Below are positions 54,367-63,103 of a DNA stretch of 64,000 nt, one piece after another. The notes below the pieces were generated by a model. It did no database searches and was not told the origin of the DNA. It worked only from the letters and a program-made list of their open reading frames with translations. This DNA comes from Bacteroides acidifaciens. GTDB taxonomy: Bacteria; Bacteroidota; Bacteroidia; Bacteroidales; Bacteroidaceae. The position numbers and the translations under genes were made by a program. The stretch lies in the NCBI RefSeq assembly GCF_024623065.1, contig NZ_JANJZR010000003.1:1-64000 (forward strand), read 5' to 3'. The number at the start of each line of letters is the position of its first letter. The stretch's first letter is position 1.

Positions 54367-54370
54367 CAAC

Positions 54371-55372
54371 ATGACAAAGCAAGAAACTCAAATAATGAAA
54401 GGAGTGGCAGTATTGCTGATGATATTCCTTCACCTTTTCAATCAGATGCACAATGTTGAGTTATGTGAGTCATTTATATACATAGGGAATATGCCTTTTG
54501 TGTATTGGCTTTCTGCGGCAACAAATCCTGTTTCGTTTTTTCTTATTCTTTCCGGTTACGGTATGCATTTTATTCATGTTCGGACGGAAAGTAGGGATAC
54601 TCATAGATGGAGCCGAGTTGCAAAATTATATTTGCATTGGTGGGTGATTTTAGCATTGTTTACAGTACCGTCTTTTGTTTATAATGGGAATTACTATACT
54701 AACTATTCTCAAGTAGTAAATAATTATACGGCATTTAAAACCTCGTGGTATGCTGAAGGCTGGTTTCTGTTCCCATTCGTTTGTTTGTCTCTCTTGGCTC
54801 CATTACTTTTCAAATTGACTGATAAGTTTAAGGTCAGATGGATATTGCTGGTATCGTTTTTAGTGGGAACATGCACTAGTTTTATTGTCAGTCGTTATGG
54901 TGCGAAGTATCTTTATAATACTCCTTGGTTGTACGATCCTTTCTTGATAATACATTTGGCGCCGTCTTTTATATTCGGTGCAATGTTGCAAAGAACGGGA
55001 TTTGTATATAAAGTGCAGCAGAAATGTAGAACAAAATGGTTATGGCTTGCATTGACGATAATAGTTATTATTATGTGTATCACACGCACAGCGGCTTGGG
55101 GACCATTGTATGCAACAACATTTATAGTACTATTTCTTTCGGCTCCCCGCCAGCAATGGGTTGATAAAGTATTGGCACATTTGGGTGACCATTCTATGAA
55201 CATGTGGTTGATACACGCTTGGTTTTGTTACTATATATTTCATGATTTTGTGTACTCGCTACGTTATCCTTTGGTTATATATGTGGTATTGGTTATAGTA
55301 AGTTTGTTGTGTTCTTATTTGGTAAATGCAATTTTCTCCTTTTTCACTGTTATTTGTCATAGAAAATGGTAA
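54371..55372 (+). CDS. membrane acyltransferase family 3 protein
   Basis: A 333-residue polytopic protein: TQIMKGVAVLLMIFLHLFNQM contains the conserved His, followed by PVSFFLILSGYGMHF and about ten helices ending near LVNAIFSFFTVICHRKW. Second membrane O-acyltransferase of the locus, distinct from 44541-45503. It may acetylate another position. It is followed at once by IS66-type debris. Confidence 0.85.
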   Translation: MTKQETQIMKGVAVLLMIFLHLFNQMHNVELCESFIYIGNMPFVYWLSAATNPVSFFLILSGYGMHFIHVRTESRDTHRWSRVAKLYLHWWVILALFTVPSFVYNGNYYTNYSQVVNNYTAFKTSWYAEGWFLFPFVCLSLLAPLLFKLTDKFKVRWILLVSFLVGTCTSFIVSRYGAKYLYNTPWLYDPFLIIHLAPSFIFGAMLQRTGFVYKVQQKCRTKWLWLALTIIVIIMCITRTAAWGPLYATTFIVLFLSAPRQQWVDKVLAHLGDHSMNMWLIHAWFCYYIFHDFVYSLRYPLVIYVVLVIVSLLCSYLVNAIFSFFTVICHRKW

Positions 55373-55434
55373 GCAGTCAAAAAAGGCTATTAATTGAAAG
55401 TGATACCTTCGCTGCCAACCCAATTTATATAATT

Positions 55435-56130
55435 ATGTATAGCAGTGAAGATCTGGAAAGGTTTTACTTTCAGTACCAGAGCGAGGCTTTGCCTCATGGA
55501 GAATCTCTCCAATCATTCTGTGTTAAGAACAAAGTTCCTTATAACATCTTTCAAAAACGGTTTAAGGATACTCGCAAAAAAGTAATCGAAGTTCAGATTG
55601 ATGGTGCTCCTGTGCCTACTCATGAGAAAAAAGACAAGACCGGTGTTCAACCTCAACCTGTATCAAAAAACAGTGAAAATTCCGTTCGCATATGGATTGA
55701 CCTTCGTATTAGTAATGGATTACACTTGTCCCAAAAAGAATTTAAGCTATCAGGATTTAGTTCGTATGGTAGAGAAATTGGAGATTTTATGTTGAATGTT
55801 ACCGGTCTGAATCATTATTATTATGTGCGTGACTTTACCGATATGCGTTGCAAGCACAGCCGTGTGTTGTCTATCATTCGTGAACGGCTTCAAATCGACT
55901 CAAAAAAGGAGGTGTTGAGTAGGGAAACCTACTCACGTAATCCTATAAATTATAGTGAATGTATGGCAGACGATCAAAAAGACCGATACATACAATACCT
56001 TGCTGAGCAGAATCATGACCTCAGGTTGAGAAGTGATGCCGGTGTTGAGATGGCTGCAACTTATCATAGTGTAATAGGAACGGTAAAGCTTCATGGCAGT
56101 TCTATATGGAACTTCATCGGAACTAGCTAA
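55435..56130 (+). pseudogene. decayed IS66-type insertion sequence (TnpA, TnpB and TnpC fragments)
   Basis: An apparent 254-codon reading frame (55366-56130) is a chimera. From 55435 it reads MYSSEDLERFYFQYQSEALP, like IS66 accessory TnpA. The natural continuation after HLSQK is in another frame (NLSYQDLVRMVEKLEILC, stop at 55795), so one base has been gained near 55744. An ATG at 55789 then starts MLNVTGLNHYYYVRDFTDMR, a TnpB N-terminus, which breaks off after about 35 residues. At 55963 MADDQKDRYIQYLAEQNHDL resembles a TnpC N-terminus, joined directly to EMAATYHSVIGTVKLHGSSI, which resembles a transposase C-terminus. Most of TnpB and TnpC is deleted. Identification is by motif recall. Confidence 0.65.
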
Positions 56131-56672
56131 AGGTGTAATAAAGTTGAATTTTGAACCTTCACTTCCTTCACGAGGAGATAATTATCTGTTTAACAGATAT
56201 ATTCTGTGAAGAAATGAAGAAAACATCTATCATTCACACCTTCACGGACTCACGGCCTTTTATCTTCATGCTAAAAACTGTCGACTGACTATATTTTATT
56301 TGATTGAATGTCTTAATATATAAGTAGACGACTATAGTTGTCCACTTTGCCGACTGGAGTCGGCTGGACGGCTGACTGTAGTTGACCAATCAGCCGACTA
56401 CAGTCGGCTATTGATTAGAGAAACAATTAGACTTTGCCAAGTGGTTATTTATCCCTAAAACGGTTACTAATGAAAGAGGCTGGGTAAGCGTCTCCGTGAT
56501 GCCGTGATTCGATAAGTGAAGGGTGTGAAGAGTGAAAAAAAACTAATTATTCACTGGAAGTTGTTGGTAATAAGTTGATTAGTATAGGGTGAAGGATGTG
56601 AATAATCAGATATATCATTCATATGGATTTGATTGGTAAATGATAGGATAGGTATTTTTTAATAATAGAAAA
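56131..56672. other. 542-bp intergenic region after the IS66 debris
   Basis: No credible gene. It contains several gtgaagg / ccttcac words, a short hairpin near 56190 (ctgtttaacagatat), the 22-bp-period palindrome array (56327-56408) and AT-rich DNA up to the GT4 gene. It splits the capsule gene cluster, so the four downstream capsule genes need read-through or their own promoter. Confidence 0.6.
56327..56408. repeat. array of GCCGACT-N2-AGTCGGC palindromes with 22-bp period
   Basis: Cores ACT-N2-AGT start at 56331 (ACTATAGT), 56353 (ACTGGAGT), 56375 (ACTGTAGT) and 56397 (ACTACAGT), exactly 22 bp apart. Full palindromes are GCCGACTGGAGTCGGC (56349-56364) and GCCGACTACAGTCGGC (56393-56408). 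The other two units are imperfect. The gaps are not conserved. Confidence 0.85.
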
Positions 56673-57812
56673 ATGGCAAAACAGAAAATAATTCGTGCCT
56701 GCACAGTTCCCCAATCTTTGGGTTTTGTGATGGGAATGCTTCCCGATTTACAAAAAAAGTATGAAGTAGTGTTATTGTCATCTTCTGGTCTAGAATGGGA
56801 AGAGGTACGTAGATTGCATCCTGATGTCAAGTGCATAGAGGTGGATATGGAACGTCACATTTCTCCCATCAAGGATATAAAATCTTTGTGGCGGTTGTGG
56901 CGTACATTCTGCAAAGAAAAGCCGAAAATGGTGCATTCTATGACCCCTAAAGCAGGTTTGCTTTGTATGCTGGCGGCTCGGATGGCTGGTGTACCTGTGC
57001 GTGTGCATACCTTTACAGGGTTGGTATTTCCTACTTCCGTTGGGTTGAAAAAGAAAATATTGATGGCAACGGATTGGCTTACTTGTGCTTGTGCTACACA
57101 TATTATTCCAGAAGGGGAGGGGGTAAAAAATGATTTGTTGAACAATGGCATTACTAAAAAGCCAATAAGGGTGTTGGGTTACGGCAATTGTCGCGGAATA
57201 GACCTTGAACGCTTTGACAAGACACCGGAAGTGATGGAACAGGCTGAGAAATTGCGTAAAAAGTCTGTTTGTACCTTTATTGTTGTAGGTCGTATAGTGG
57301 GTGACAAAGGTATAAATGAATTGGTTGAAGCTTTTGTTAAATTGAATAAGGAAAATAGTGCCACACGTCTGATTCTTGTTGGCTGTTATGAAGATAAACT
57401 TGATCCTCTTAAATCTGAAACACTTAACTTAATTAAGAATTGTAGTGCTATTGAGGCTGTAGGGCAGCAAAACGATGTGCGTCCTTGGTTTGCAGCAGCA
57501 GATGTTGCCGTGCTTGCATCCTATCGGGAAGGATTTCCGAATGTGGTGATAGAGGCTGGTGCCATGGGATTACCTCAAATTGTAACCGATATTAATGGTG
57601 CGCGTGAGATTATTATTGAAGGTAAGAATGGAACTGTCATTCCTTCTAAGAGTGTTGATGCGCTTTATAATGCCATGAAACATATGCTTGATACAGATTT
57701 CCGTGATGGTCTTGCAAACAATGCCCGTAAGTTGATTGCTTCAAGATATGAGCAGGGATTTGTACGTAAGTGCTTATGTGATTTCTACGATAAAATATTA
57801 TACTGTGTGTGA
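56673..57812 (+). CDS. GT4-family glycosyltransferase (CapM/PglA-like)
   Basis: A 379-residue GT-B enzyme: VPQSLGFVMGMLPDLQKKYEVVLLSS, VHSMTPKAGLLCMLAARMAGVPVRVHTFTGLVFP, IVVGRIVGDKGINELVEAFVKL, LILVGCYEDKLDPL and AVLASYREGFPNVVIEAGAMGLPQIVTDINGARE. The N-terminal HSMTPKAG and HTFTGLVFPT are typical of transferases that add the second sugar onto the lipid-linked first sugar (PglA/CapM group), which fits its place near the initiating transferase. It is preceded by a 542-bp gap. Confidence 0.9.
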   Translation: MAKQKIIRACTVPQSLGFVMGMLPDLQKKYEVVLLSSSGLEWEEVRRLHPDVKCIEVDMERHISPIKDIKSLWRLWRTFCKEKPKMVHSMTPKAGLLCMLAARMAGVPVRVHTFTGLVFPTSVGLKKKILMATDWLTCACATHIIPEGEGVKNDLLNNGITKKPIRVLGYGNCRGIDLERFDKTPEVMEQAEKLRKKSVCTFIVVGRIVGDKGINELVEAFVKLNKENSATRLILVGCYEDKLDPLKSETLNLIKNCSAIEAVGQQNDVRPWFAAADVAVLASYREGFPNVVIEAGAMGLPQIVTDINGAREIIIEGKNGTVIPSKSVDALYNAMKHMLDTDFRDGLANNARKLIASRYEQGFVRKCLCDFYDKILYCV

Positions 57813-58042
57813 ACATTTTCAAAGAGCCATTAATTTCCACAACGCTTGTGTAATGTTGGGTGTCTTGCTCATTCTGCTGGTAATTCATGAAGGTTAGGGG
57901 GCTTTTAAAAATGGCTGACAAAGGTTTTAGATTGCTCAAGACTATGACTTACAATAGAAAATTTTGATTTTTGAAGAACAATATATATTGTTTTTGTTGT
58001 GTGATTTAATTTCTTAAGTGTAATTCGAAAAAAAATAAAATT

Positions 58043-59176
58043 ATGTGGCATAATGAAACACCGATTTGCGATGTTATGGTGACCTATTGCTGGAATCGTG
58101 TAGGTTATACAATTGTGAAAAATTTAACAAAGCATGGCTTGCGGGTGATTGTGTGTGATACATCTACTACGAATATTTGTAGTAAGTCGCATTATGCAGT
58201 GGGAAGTTTTAGTTATCCAGATCCTTTCACTGAAGAAGCTGCATTCATTACTGTATTGAAGAAAGCTGTGGAAACGCATAAGCCTAAAGTGCTTCTTCCT
58301 ACTCATGATGAATCGGTGATTATCGCAAAGCATCGTAGCGAGTTTCCTAAGGATTTGGTAATTCCTGTAGTTGATGCCGACTTGCAGTTACTATTGGCTG
58401 ACAAGTATCAAACTGCTATGATTGCTAAGGAATTAGGCATACCTTACCCTAAAAATATAGATGATATTTCCATGTGTGATTATCCTATTGTTGTAAAGAC
58501 TAAGGTTGGCAATTCTGCTAAGGGGGTATTTTTTCCAAAAACACAGAAAGAAGCTGAGATACTTATTACTGAATATGGTAGGGAAAATTTACTCATAAGT
58601 GAGTTTATTGGAGGATGTGATTATAGTGTAGATATTGTGTGTAGTAAAGAGCAAGTGTTCGCTTCGGTTTATCAGGCTATGGTAACAAAAACTGAAGGTG
58701 GTGGTACTACTACACAGCGTGTAATGGTTGATGAGCCAAAACTGATAGAATATGCCATTCGCTTTGTAAAATATGTGGGTTACGAAGGTGTACTAGGTTT
58801 TGATTGGCGTGTAGATAAGGAGAGAGGTAAGGTAGCATTTATTGAGATTAACGCTCGTTATACTGGTGGGCTTGCTACACCTGTTTGTGCAGGCTTTGAT
58901 ATTCCTTGGATACACTATTGTTTGGCAACAAAGGGACGCTATGATGAATCTGTAAATGTGAAAATTGGTGTAAAAACCAAATGGATTCTTGGGGATATTA
59001 TCACATTCGTTACTCGTGTCTGTCATCTGAATTTATCTTGGAGGGAGTTGAAGGCATTATTGAACTTTAAGTTTGATGGCTTTGATGATTATGAAAAAGG
59101 TGACCTAAAAGCCCTTTGGGGAGAAATGGTTTATTATTTCGTGAAACTAGTAAAGAATAAAAAACTAAATCCATAA
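58043..59176 (+). CDS. ATP-grasp domain protein of the capsule locus
   Basis: A 377-residue enzyme related to carbamoyl-phosphate synthase/biotin carboxylase-type ATP-grasp proteins: an N-terminal Rossmann-like preATP-grasp (VMVTYCWNRVGYTIVKNLTKHGLRVIVCD; VLLPTHDESV), ATP-binding lysines (YPIVVKTKVGNSAKGVFF), LLISEFIGGCDYSVDIV, and metal ligands FIEINARYTGG. It should ligate a carboxylate to an amine, for example an amino acid onto an amino sugar or a precursor. The immediate neighbours, initiating transferase (6 bp) and aminotransferase, suggest the amine may be the one made by the DegT enzyme. A 230-bp gap without a recognisable gene precedes it. Confidence 0.85.
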   Translation: MWHNETPICDVMVTYCWNRVGYTIVKNLTKHGLRVIVCDTSTTNICSKSHYAVGSFSYPDPFTEEAAFITVLKKAVETHKPKVLLPTHDESVIIAKHRSEFPKDLVIPVVDADLQLLLADKYQTAMIAKELGIPYPKNIDDISMCDYPIVVKTKVGNSAKGVFFPKTQKEAEILITEYGRENLLISEFIGGCDYSVDIVCSKEQVFASVYQAMVTKTEGGGTTTQRVMVDEPKLIEYAIRFVKYVGYEGVLGFDWRVDKERGKVAFIEINARYTGGLATPVCAGFDIPWIHYCLATKGRYDESVNVKIGVKTKWILGDIITFVTRVCHLNLSWRELKALLNFKFDGFDDYEKGDLKALWGEMVYYFVKLVKNKKLNP

Positions 59177-59181
59177 GCAAA

Positions 59182-59835
59182 ATGTGTTTAAAATGGATAT
59201 TTGATAGATTAGTGTCGTTAATTGCACTATTGGTTCTGTGGCCGTTGTTTATAACTGTTGCGATACTTATAAAAGTAAAGATGCCCGATGGTCCGGCTAT
59301 TTTTACTCAAAAGCGCGTGGGAAAAGGTGGAAAGTTGTTTACTTGTCACAAATTTCGTTCAATGACTGTAGAACATAATGGGGCAACAGTAAGTGTGGCT
59401 GGTGATAACCGTATCACTCCGTTTGGATCGATATTGCGTCACTATAAAATAGATGAATTGCCCGGACTTTGGGATGTAATGATTGGCAATATGTCATTTG
59501 TAGGTCCTCGTCCAGATGTGCCCGGATATGCAGATAAGTTGCAGGGGAATGATCGCATAGTTCTTAAACTTCGCCCCGGCATTACAGGACCTGCCACTTT
59601 GAAATATCGTCTTGAAGATGAAATGATTTCGGAATATGTCGCACAGAAGCAAAAAGGGGGGGATACTCGTACTATTCAGGAAATTGCAGAAGAATATAAT
59701 GATAAAGTGATATACCCCGACAAGGTTCGTATTAATAAGTATTACTATGAGCATTATTCGTTTGTGAAGGATATTCAGATGATTTTTTGTACAGTACTCG
59801 GTAAAAATATGAAATATGATAACGAAATAATATGA
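59182..59835 (+). CDS. initiating phosphoglycosyl transferase (PglC/WcfS-like)
   Basis: A 217-residue monotopic phosphoglycosyl transferase: N-terminal re-entrant helix (LVSLIALLVLWPLFITVAILIKV), KRVGKGGKLFTCHKFRSM, catalytic Asp-Glu in YKIDELPGLWDVMIGNMSFVGPRPDV, and LRPGITGPATLKYR. It moves a phospho-sugar from UDP-sugar to undecaprenyl phosphate, starting repeat-unit assembly. Pairing with the aminotransferase resembles wcfS-wcfR at the end of the B. fragilis polysaccharide A locus, so the first sugar may be an acetamido-amino-trideoxyhexose. Confidence 0.92.
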   Translation: MCLKWIFDRLVSLIALLVLWPLFITVAILIKVKMPDGPAIFTQKRVGKGGKLFTCHKFRSMTVEHNGATVSVAGDNRITPFGSILRHYKIDELPGLWDVMIGNMSFVGPRPDVPGYADKLQGNDRIVLKLRPGITGPATLKYRLEDEMISEYVAQKQKGGDTRTIQEIAEEYNDKVIYPDKVRINKYYYEHYSFVKDIQMIFCTVLGKNMKYDNEII

Positions 59836-59839
59836 AATT

Positions 59840-61105
59840 ATGAACTATATTCCTGAAAAAACAATTTATCTCTGTCTTGCTCACATGAGCGAAGACGGAA
59901 TTGAACAGAAATACGTAAAGGAAGCATTTGATACTAACTGGGTGGTTCCTTTGGGACCTAACGTAAATGCTTTTGAAGAAGATTTGAAGAACTTTGTAGG
60001 CGGACAGAATGAGGTTGTTGCACTTTCGGCAGGTACGGCAGCAGTTCATCTGGCATTGATTGGCTGTGGGGTTCAGGCAGGTGATGAGGTATTGGTACAA
60101 AGCTTTACTTTTTGTGCTTCGTCGCATCCGATAACTTATCTTGGTGCAAAGCCTGTGTTCATTGGCTCCGAAAAGGATACTTGGAACATGGATCCGATAT
60201 TATTAGAGGAGGCTATAAAAGATCGTATCGCCAAAACCGGTAAGAAACCGAAGGCTATTGTTCCTGTGGCACTTTATGGTATGCCTTACGATTGCGAGAA
60301 AATCATGGAGATTGCAAACAGATATGGGATTCCTGTTGTAGAGGATGCCGCAGAGGGATTTGGTAGCAGATTCGATGGTAAGGTGTTGGGGACCTTTGGA
60401 AAGTTTGGTGTATTGTCATTTAACGGTAATAAGATGATAACCACATCCGGTGGTGGCGCTTTGATTTGCCGGAATGCGGAGGACAAAAATACCATTATGT
60501 GGTATGCGACCCAGGCCCGTGATGCTTATCCTTACTATCAACATACGGCCATTGGGTATAATTATCGTATGAGTAACATTTGTGCCGGTATTGGGCGTGG
60601 TCAGATGACTGTGGCAGATGCGCATATTGCCCACCACAAGCATGTTCAGGCATTGTATGAGGAACTGCTGATGGATGTGGAAGGTATTCATATCCACAAG
60701 CAGCCTGCGGATGCACGATATGATTCTAACTTTTGGTTATGTACGGCCACTATTGACTCTGATGTAAGGATTGTGGGTCAGGAGAATGCTTATAAGGAAG
60801 TTGTTAAGACTGCTGTGGGTGGTGCTGCCGGTGTGATTAAAGCTGTAGATTGTGCTACGACGGATTGCCAGCCTAATGAGAATGTGGAGGCACTCCGTGT
60901 ATTCATGCTTTCAAAGAGGATTGAGGCACGTCCTGTATGGAAGCCGATGCACAAGCAACCGGTTTATGCGGATGCTCCTTTCTATACGAACGGAGTAGAA
61001 GAGGAAATCTTCAAAGTTGGATTTTGTCTTCCTGCCGGACCGTATGTAACGGATGATGATGTGCATTATATCGTAGAGAAAATAAAAGAAGCGATTGTGA
61101 GATAA
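59840..61105 (+). CDS. DegT/DnrJ/EryC1-family sugar aminotransferase (WcfR-like)
   Basis: A 421-residue PLP-dependent enzyme: YIPEKTIYLCLAHMSEDGIEQKYV, VVALSAGTAAVHLALIGCGV, VLVQSFTFCASSHPITYLGAKPVFI, VVEDAAEGFGSRFDGKVLGTFG and the PLP Lys in SFNGNKMITTSGGGALI. It should add an amino group at C4 of the 4-keto sugar made by the CapD-like dehydratase. It is the last gene of the operon. The long form (over 400 residues) and DSNFWLCTATI near 290 are usual for the capsule AADGal-type group. If the amine stays free, the capsule has a positive charge. Confidence 0.92.
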   Translation: MNYIPEKTIYLCLAHMSEDGIEQKYVKEAFDTNWVVPLGPNVNAFEEDLKNFVGGQNEVVALSAGTAAVHLALIGCGVQAGDEVLVQSFTFCASSHPITYLGAKPVFIGSEKDTWNMDPILLEEAIKDRIAKTGKKPKAIVPVALYGMPYDCEKIMEIANRYGIPVVEDAAEGFGSRFDGKVLGTFGKFGVLSFNGNKMITTSGGGALICRNAEDKNTIMWYATQARDAYPYYQHTAIGYNYRMSNICAGIGRGQMTVADAHIAHHKHVQALYEELLMDVEGIHIHKQPADARYDSNFWLCTATIDSDVRIVGQENAYKEVVKTAVGGAAGVIKAVDCATTDCQPNENVEALRVFMLSKRIEARPVWKPMHKQPVYADAPFYTNGVEEEIFKVGFCLPAGPYVTDDDVHYIVEKIKEAIVR

Positions 61106-61290
61106 TAGTTTCGACCATTAATATAATAAGCAAGAGAATATGTGGCGGAATATCAAAGAAATATGTAGGTCCCTGAACTCATGATATATTCATGAATTCC
61201 CTGCATTATATGAGTTGGGAAGAATACAGCGGTATATTCCTGACTTATCCCCTCATATTGGTGTAAAACCGATATGTGTTTGTATGTGAA

Positions 61291-61329
61291 ATATATCAAC
61301 TGTCTGTGAAGATAGTTGATATATTAGTT
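61291..61329 (+). terminator. terminator of the capsule operon
   Basis: An 11-bp stem atatatcaact / agttgatatat with a 12-nt loop is followed by tagtttta, 185 bp after the aminotransferase stop. Confidence 0.6.
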
Positions 61330-61365
61330 TTAGGGGGGTATATCGTGGAATTCGATATTTTTTCG

Positions 61366-61373
61366 TAGCTTTG
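61366..61373 (+). promoter_or_regulatory. -7 box upstream of the AAA/PD-(D/E)XK gene
   Basis: TAGCTTTG matches TAnnTTTG. The expected transcript start is near 61380, only about 10 nt before the ATG at 61391, so the leader is very short. This also argues against the earlier GTG at 61373 as the start. Confidence 0.5.
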
Positions 61374-61390
61374 TGACAAAGATTACTGAT

Positions 61391-62956
61391 ATGGAAGATT
61401 TGCACAGATTATATCCCATCGGGATACAGACATTTTCAGAAATACGGGAAGAAAATTATCTTTATATTGATAAGACGGAGTATGTTTACCGGATGACACA
61501 CTTCTCTTCTAAATATATCTTCTTGAGTCGTCCGCGACGTTTCGGTAAGTCACTGTTGACTTCTACATTGCATAGCTATTTTTCCGGTCGTAAAGAACTT
61601 TTTCATGGGCTGGCTATAGAGAAATTGGAGAAAGAGTGGACGGAATATCCGGTATTGCATTTTGATATGAGTACGGCCAAGCATGTGGATAAGGAGCAAC
61701 TGCTGCAAGAATTAAATCTGAAACTTGCTAATTATGAGTCCTTCTATGGAAAGGATAAAGAGGAAGTTAATCCTAATCAACGTCTGATGGGGGTGATTAA
61801 GCGTGCTTACAAACAGACTGGCAAAAAAGTAGTTGTCCTTATTGACGAATACGATGCTCCTTTGCTTGATGTGATGCATGAACGAGAGAATCTTCACGTG
61901 TTGCGTAATATAATGCGTAATTTTTATAGCCCTTTGAAGGCTTGCGATCCCTATCTTCGCTATGTATTCCTGACTGGTATAACTAAATTCTCCCAACTTA
62001 GCATCTTTAGCGAATTGAATAACATTAAGAATGTTAGTATGGATGAGCCTTATGCTGCTATTTGTGGCATTACACAAGATGAGATGCTTACCCAAATGAA
62101 AGATGATATAGAGCTGTTGGCGAAAAAGATGGATGTCGGGTTTGAAGAAGTAGTTGTGAAGTTGAAAGAAAACTACGACGGATATCATTTCACCTATCCG
62201 TCTCCTGATGTCTATAATCCATTTAGTTTGCTTAATGCTTTTGCAGATGGAAAATTCAATTCTTACTGGTTTGGAAGCGGCACACCTACCTATCTGTTAA
62301 AGATGTTGGATAAGTTTAATGTGGAACCTTCTGAAATAGGACGTAAGCAGGCAAAAGTTTCTGCTTTCGATGCTCCTACCGAAACGATGACTGCTATTAC
62401 TCCATTGTTGTATCAGAGTGGTTATATCACTATTAAAGATTATGATAAGGAATTGGATATTTATACGCTTGATATTCCCAATAAAGAAGTGCGGTTAGGA
62501 TTGATGGAGAGCCTTCTTCCTCATTATGTTGCCAATAATGCAGAGGAAGCCAATACTATGGTGGCTTATCTTTCGCGTGATATCCGGAATGGTGATATGG
62601 ATGCCGCATTGCATCGTTTGCAGACATTCTTGTCTACTATTCCCCAATGTGACAATACGAAGTATGAAGGTCATTATCAGCAAATGTTTTATGTTATATT
62701 CAGTTTATTGAATTTCTATGTAGACGTGGAAGTCCGTACTCCCCGGGGACGGGTGGATATGGTGCTGCGCACAAAGACTACATTGTATGTGATGGAACTG
62801 AAACTGGATAAGAATGCGGATATGGCGATGGAACAGATTGATTTGAAGAATTATCCGGAACGTTTTGCTTTGTGTGGACTGCCTGTCGTGAAGGTGGCTG
62901 TCAATTTTGATAGCGAACGTTGTACAATAGGGGAGTGGAGGATAGAAAGAGAATAA
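61391..62956 (+). CDS. AAA-ATPase-like/PD-(D/E)XK nuclease-like protein
   Basis: The start is set at the ATG (MEDLHRLYPIGIQTFSEIRE), giving 521 residues. An N-terminal AAA-ATPase-like domain (PF09820 type) has a Walker A-like FLSRPRRFGKSLLTSTL and Walker B KKVVVLIDEYDAPLLD. The C-terminal PD-(D/E)XK-like domain has VRTPRGRVDMVLRTKTTLYVMELKLDKN, which holds the D...ExK residues. Families like this are abundant and multicopy in Bacteroides and their role is unknown; defence or mobile-element links have been suggested. It is not part of the capsule operon. Confidence 0.88.
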   Translation: MEDLHRLYPIGIQTFSEIREENYLYIDKTEYVYRMTHFSSKYIFLSRPRRFGKSLLTSTLHSYFSGRKELFHGLAIEKLEKEWTEYPVLHFDMSTAKHVDKEQLLQELNLKLANYESFYGKDKEEVNPNQRLMGVIKRAYKQTGKKVVVLIDEYDAPLLDVMHERENLHVLRNIMRNFYSPLKACDPYLRYVFLTGITKFSQLSIFSELNNIKNVSMDEPYAAICGITQDEMLTQMKDDIELLAKKMDVGFEEVVVKLKENYDGYHFTYPSPDVYNPFSLLNAFADGKFNSYWFGSGTPTYLLKMLDKFNVEPSEIGRKQAKVSAFDAPTETMTAITPLLYQSGYITIKDYDKELDIYTLDIPNKEVRLGLMESLLPHYVANNAEEANTMVAYLSRDIRNGDMDAALHRLQTFLSTIPQCDNTKYEGHYQQMFYVIFSLLNFYVDVEVRTPRGRVDMVLRTKTTLYVMELKLDKNADMAMEQIDLKNYPERFALCGLPVVKVAVNFDSERCTIGEWRIERE

Positions 62957-63060
62957 ATATATGGACTCTCCATTTATACATTAAGCCGGGTGCGTGCTAA
63001 AAGATAGATATTAGCCGGTATTTTTTGCTTTTGAGCAAAAGAACTTCGCTTGCCAAGCTG

Positions 63061-63068
63061 TATCTTTG
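63061..63068 (+). promoter_or_regulatory. -7 box upstream of the acyltransferase
   Basis: TATCTTTG matches TAnnTTTG, 35 bp before the ATG at 63104. The -33 region is not clear (TTTG at 63030 is 27 bp away). Confidence 0.5.
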
Positions 63069-63103
63069 CCATCTGAAAATATTAATTAAACAATAAAAAA
63101 CAG

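Noticed and set aside
55366..56130. A single intact 254-residue gene
   Set aside because: The natural end of TnpA is in another frame and the rest is a joined set of TnpB and TnpC fragments.
57646..57939. Minus-strand 97-codon frame in the gap before the ATP-grasp gene
   Set aside because: Half of it is antisense to the GT4 gene and the translation shows no known motif. The 230-bp gap shows nothing else I can name.
61373..61390. GTG start for the AAA/PD-(D/E)XK gene
   Set aside because: The GTG overlaps the -7 box TAGCTTTG, so it would lie upstream of the expected transcript start.
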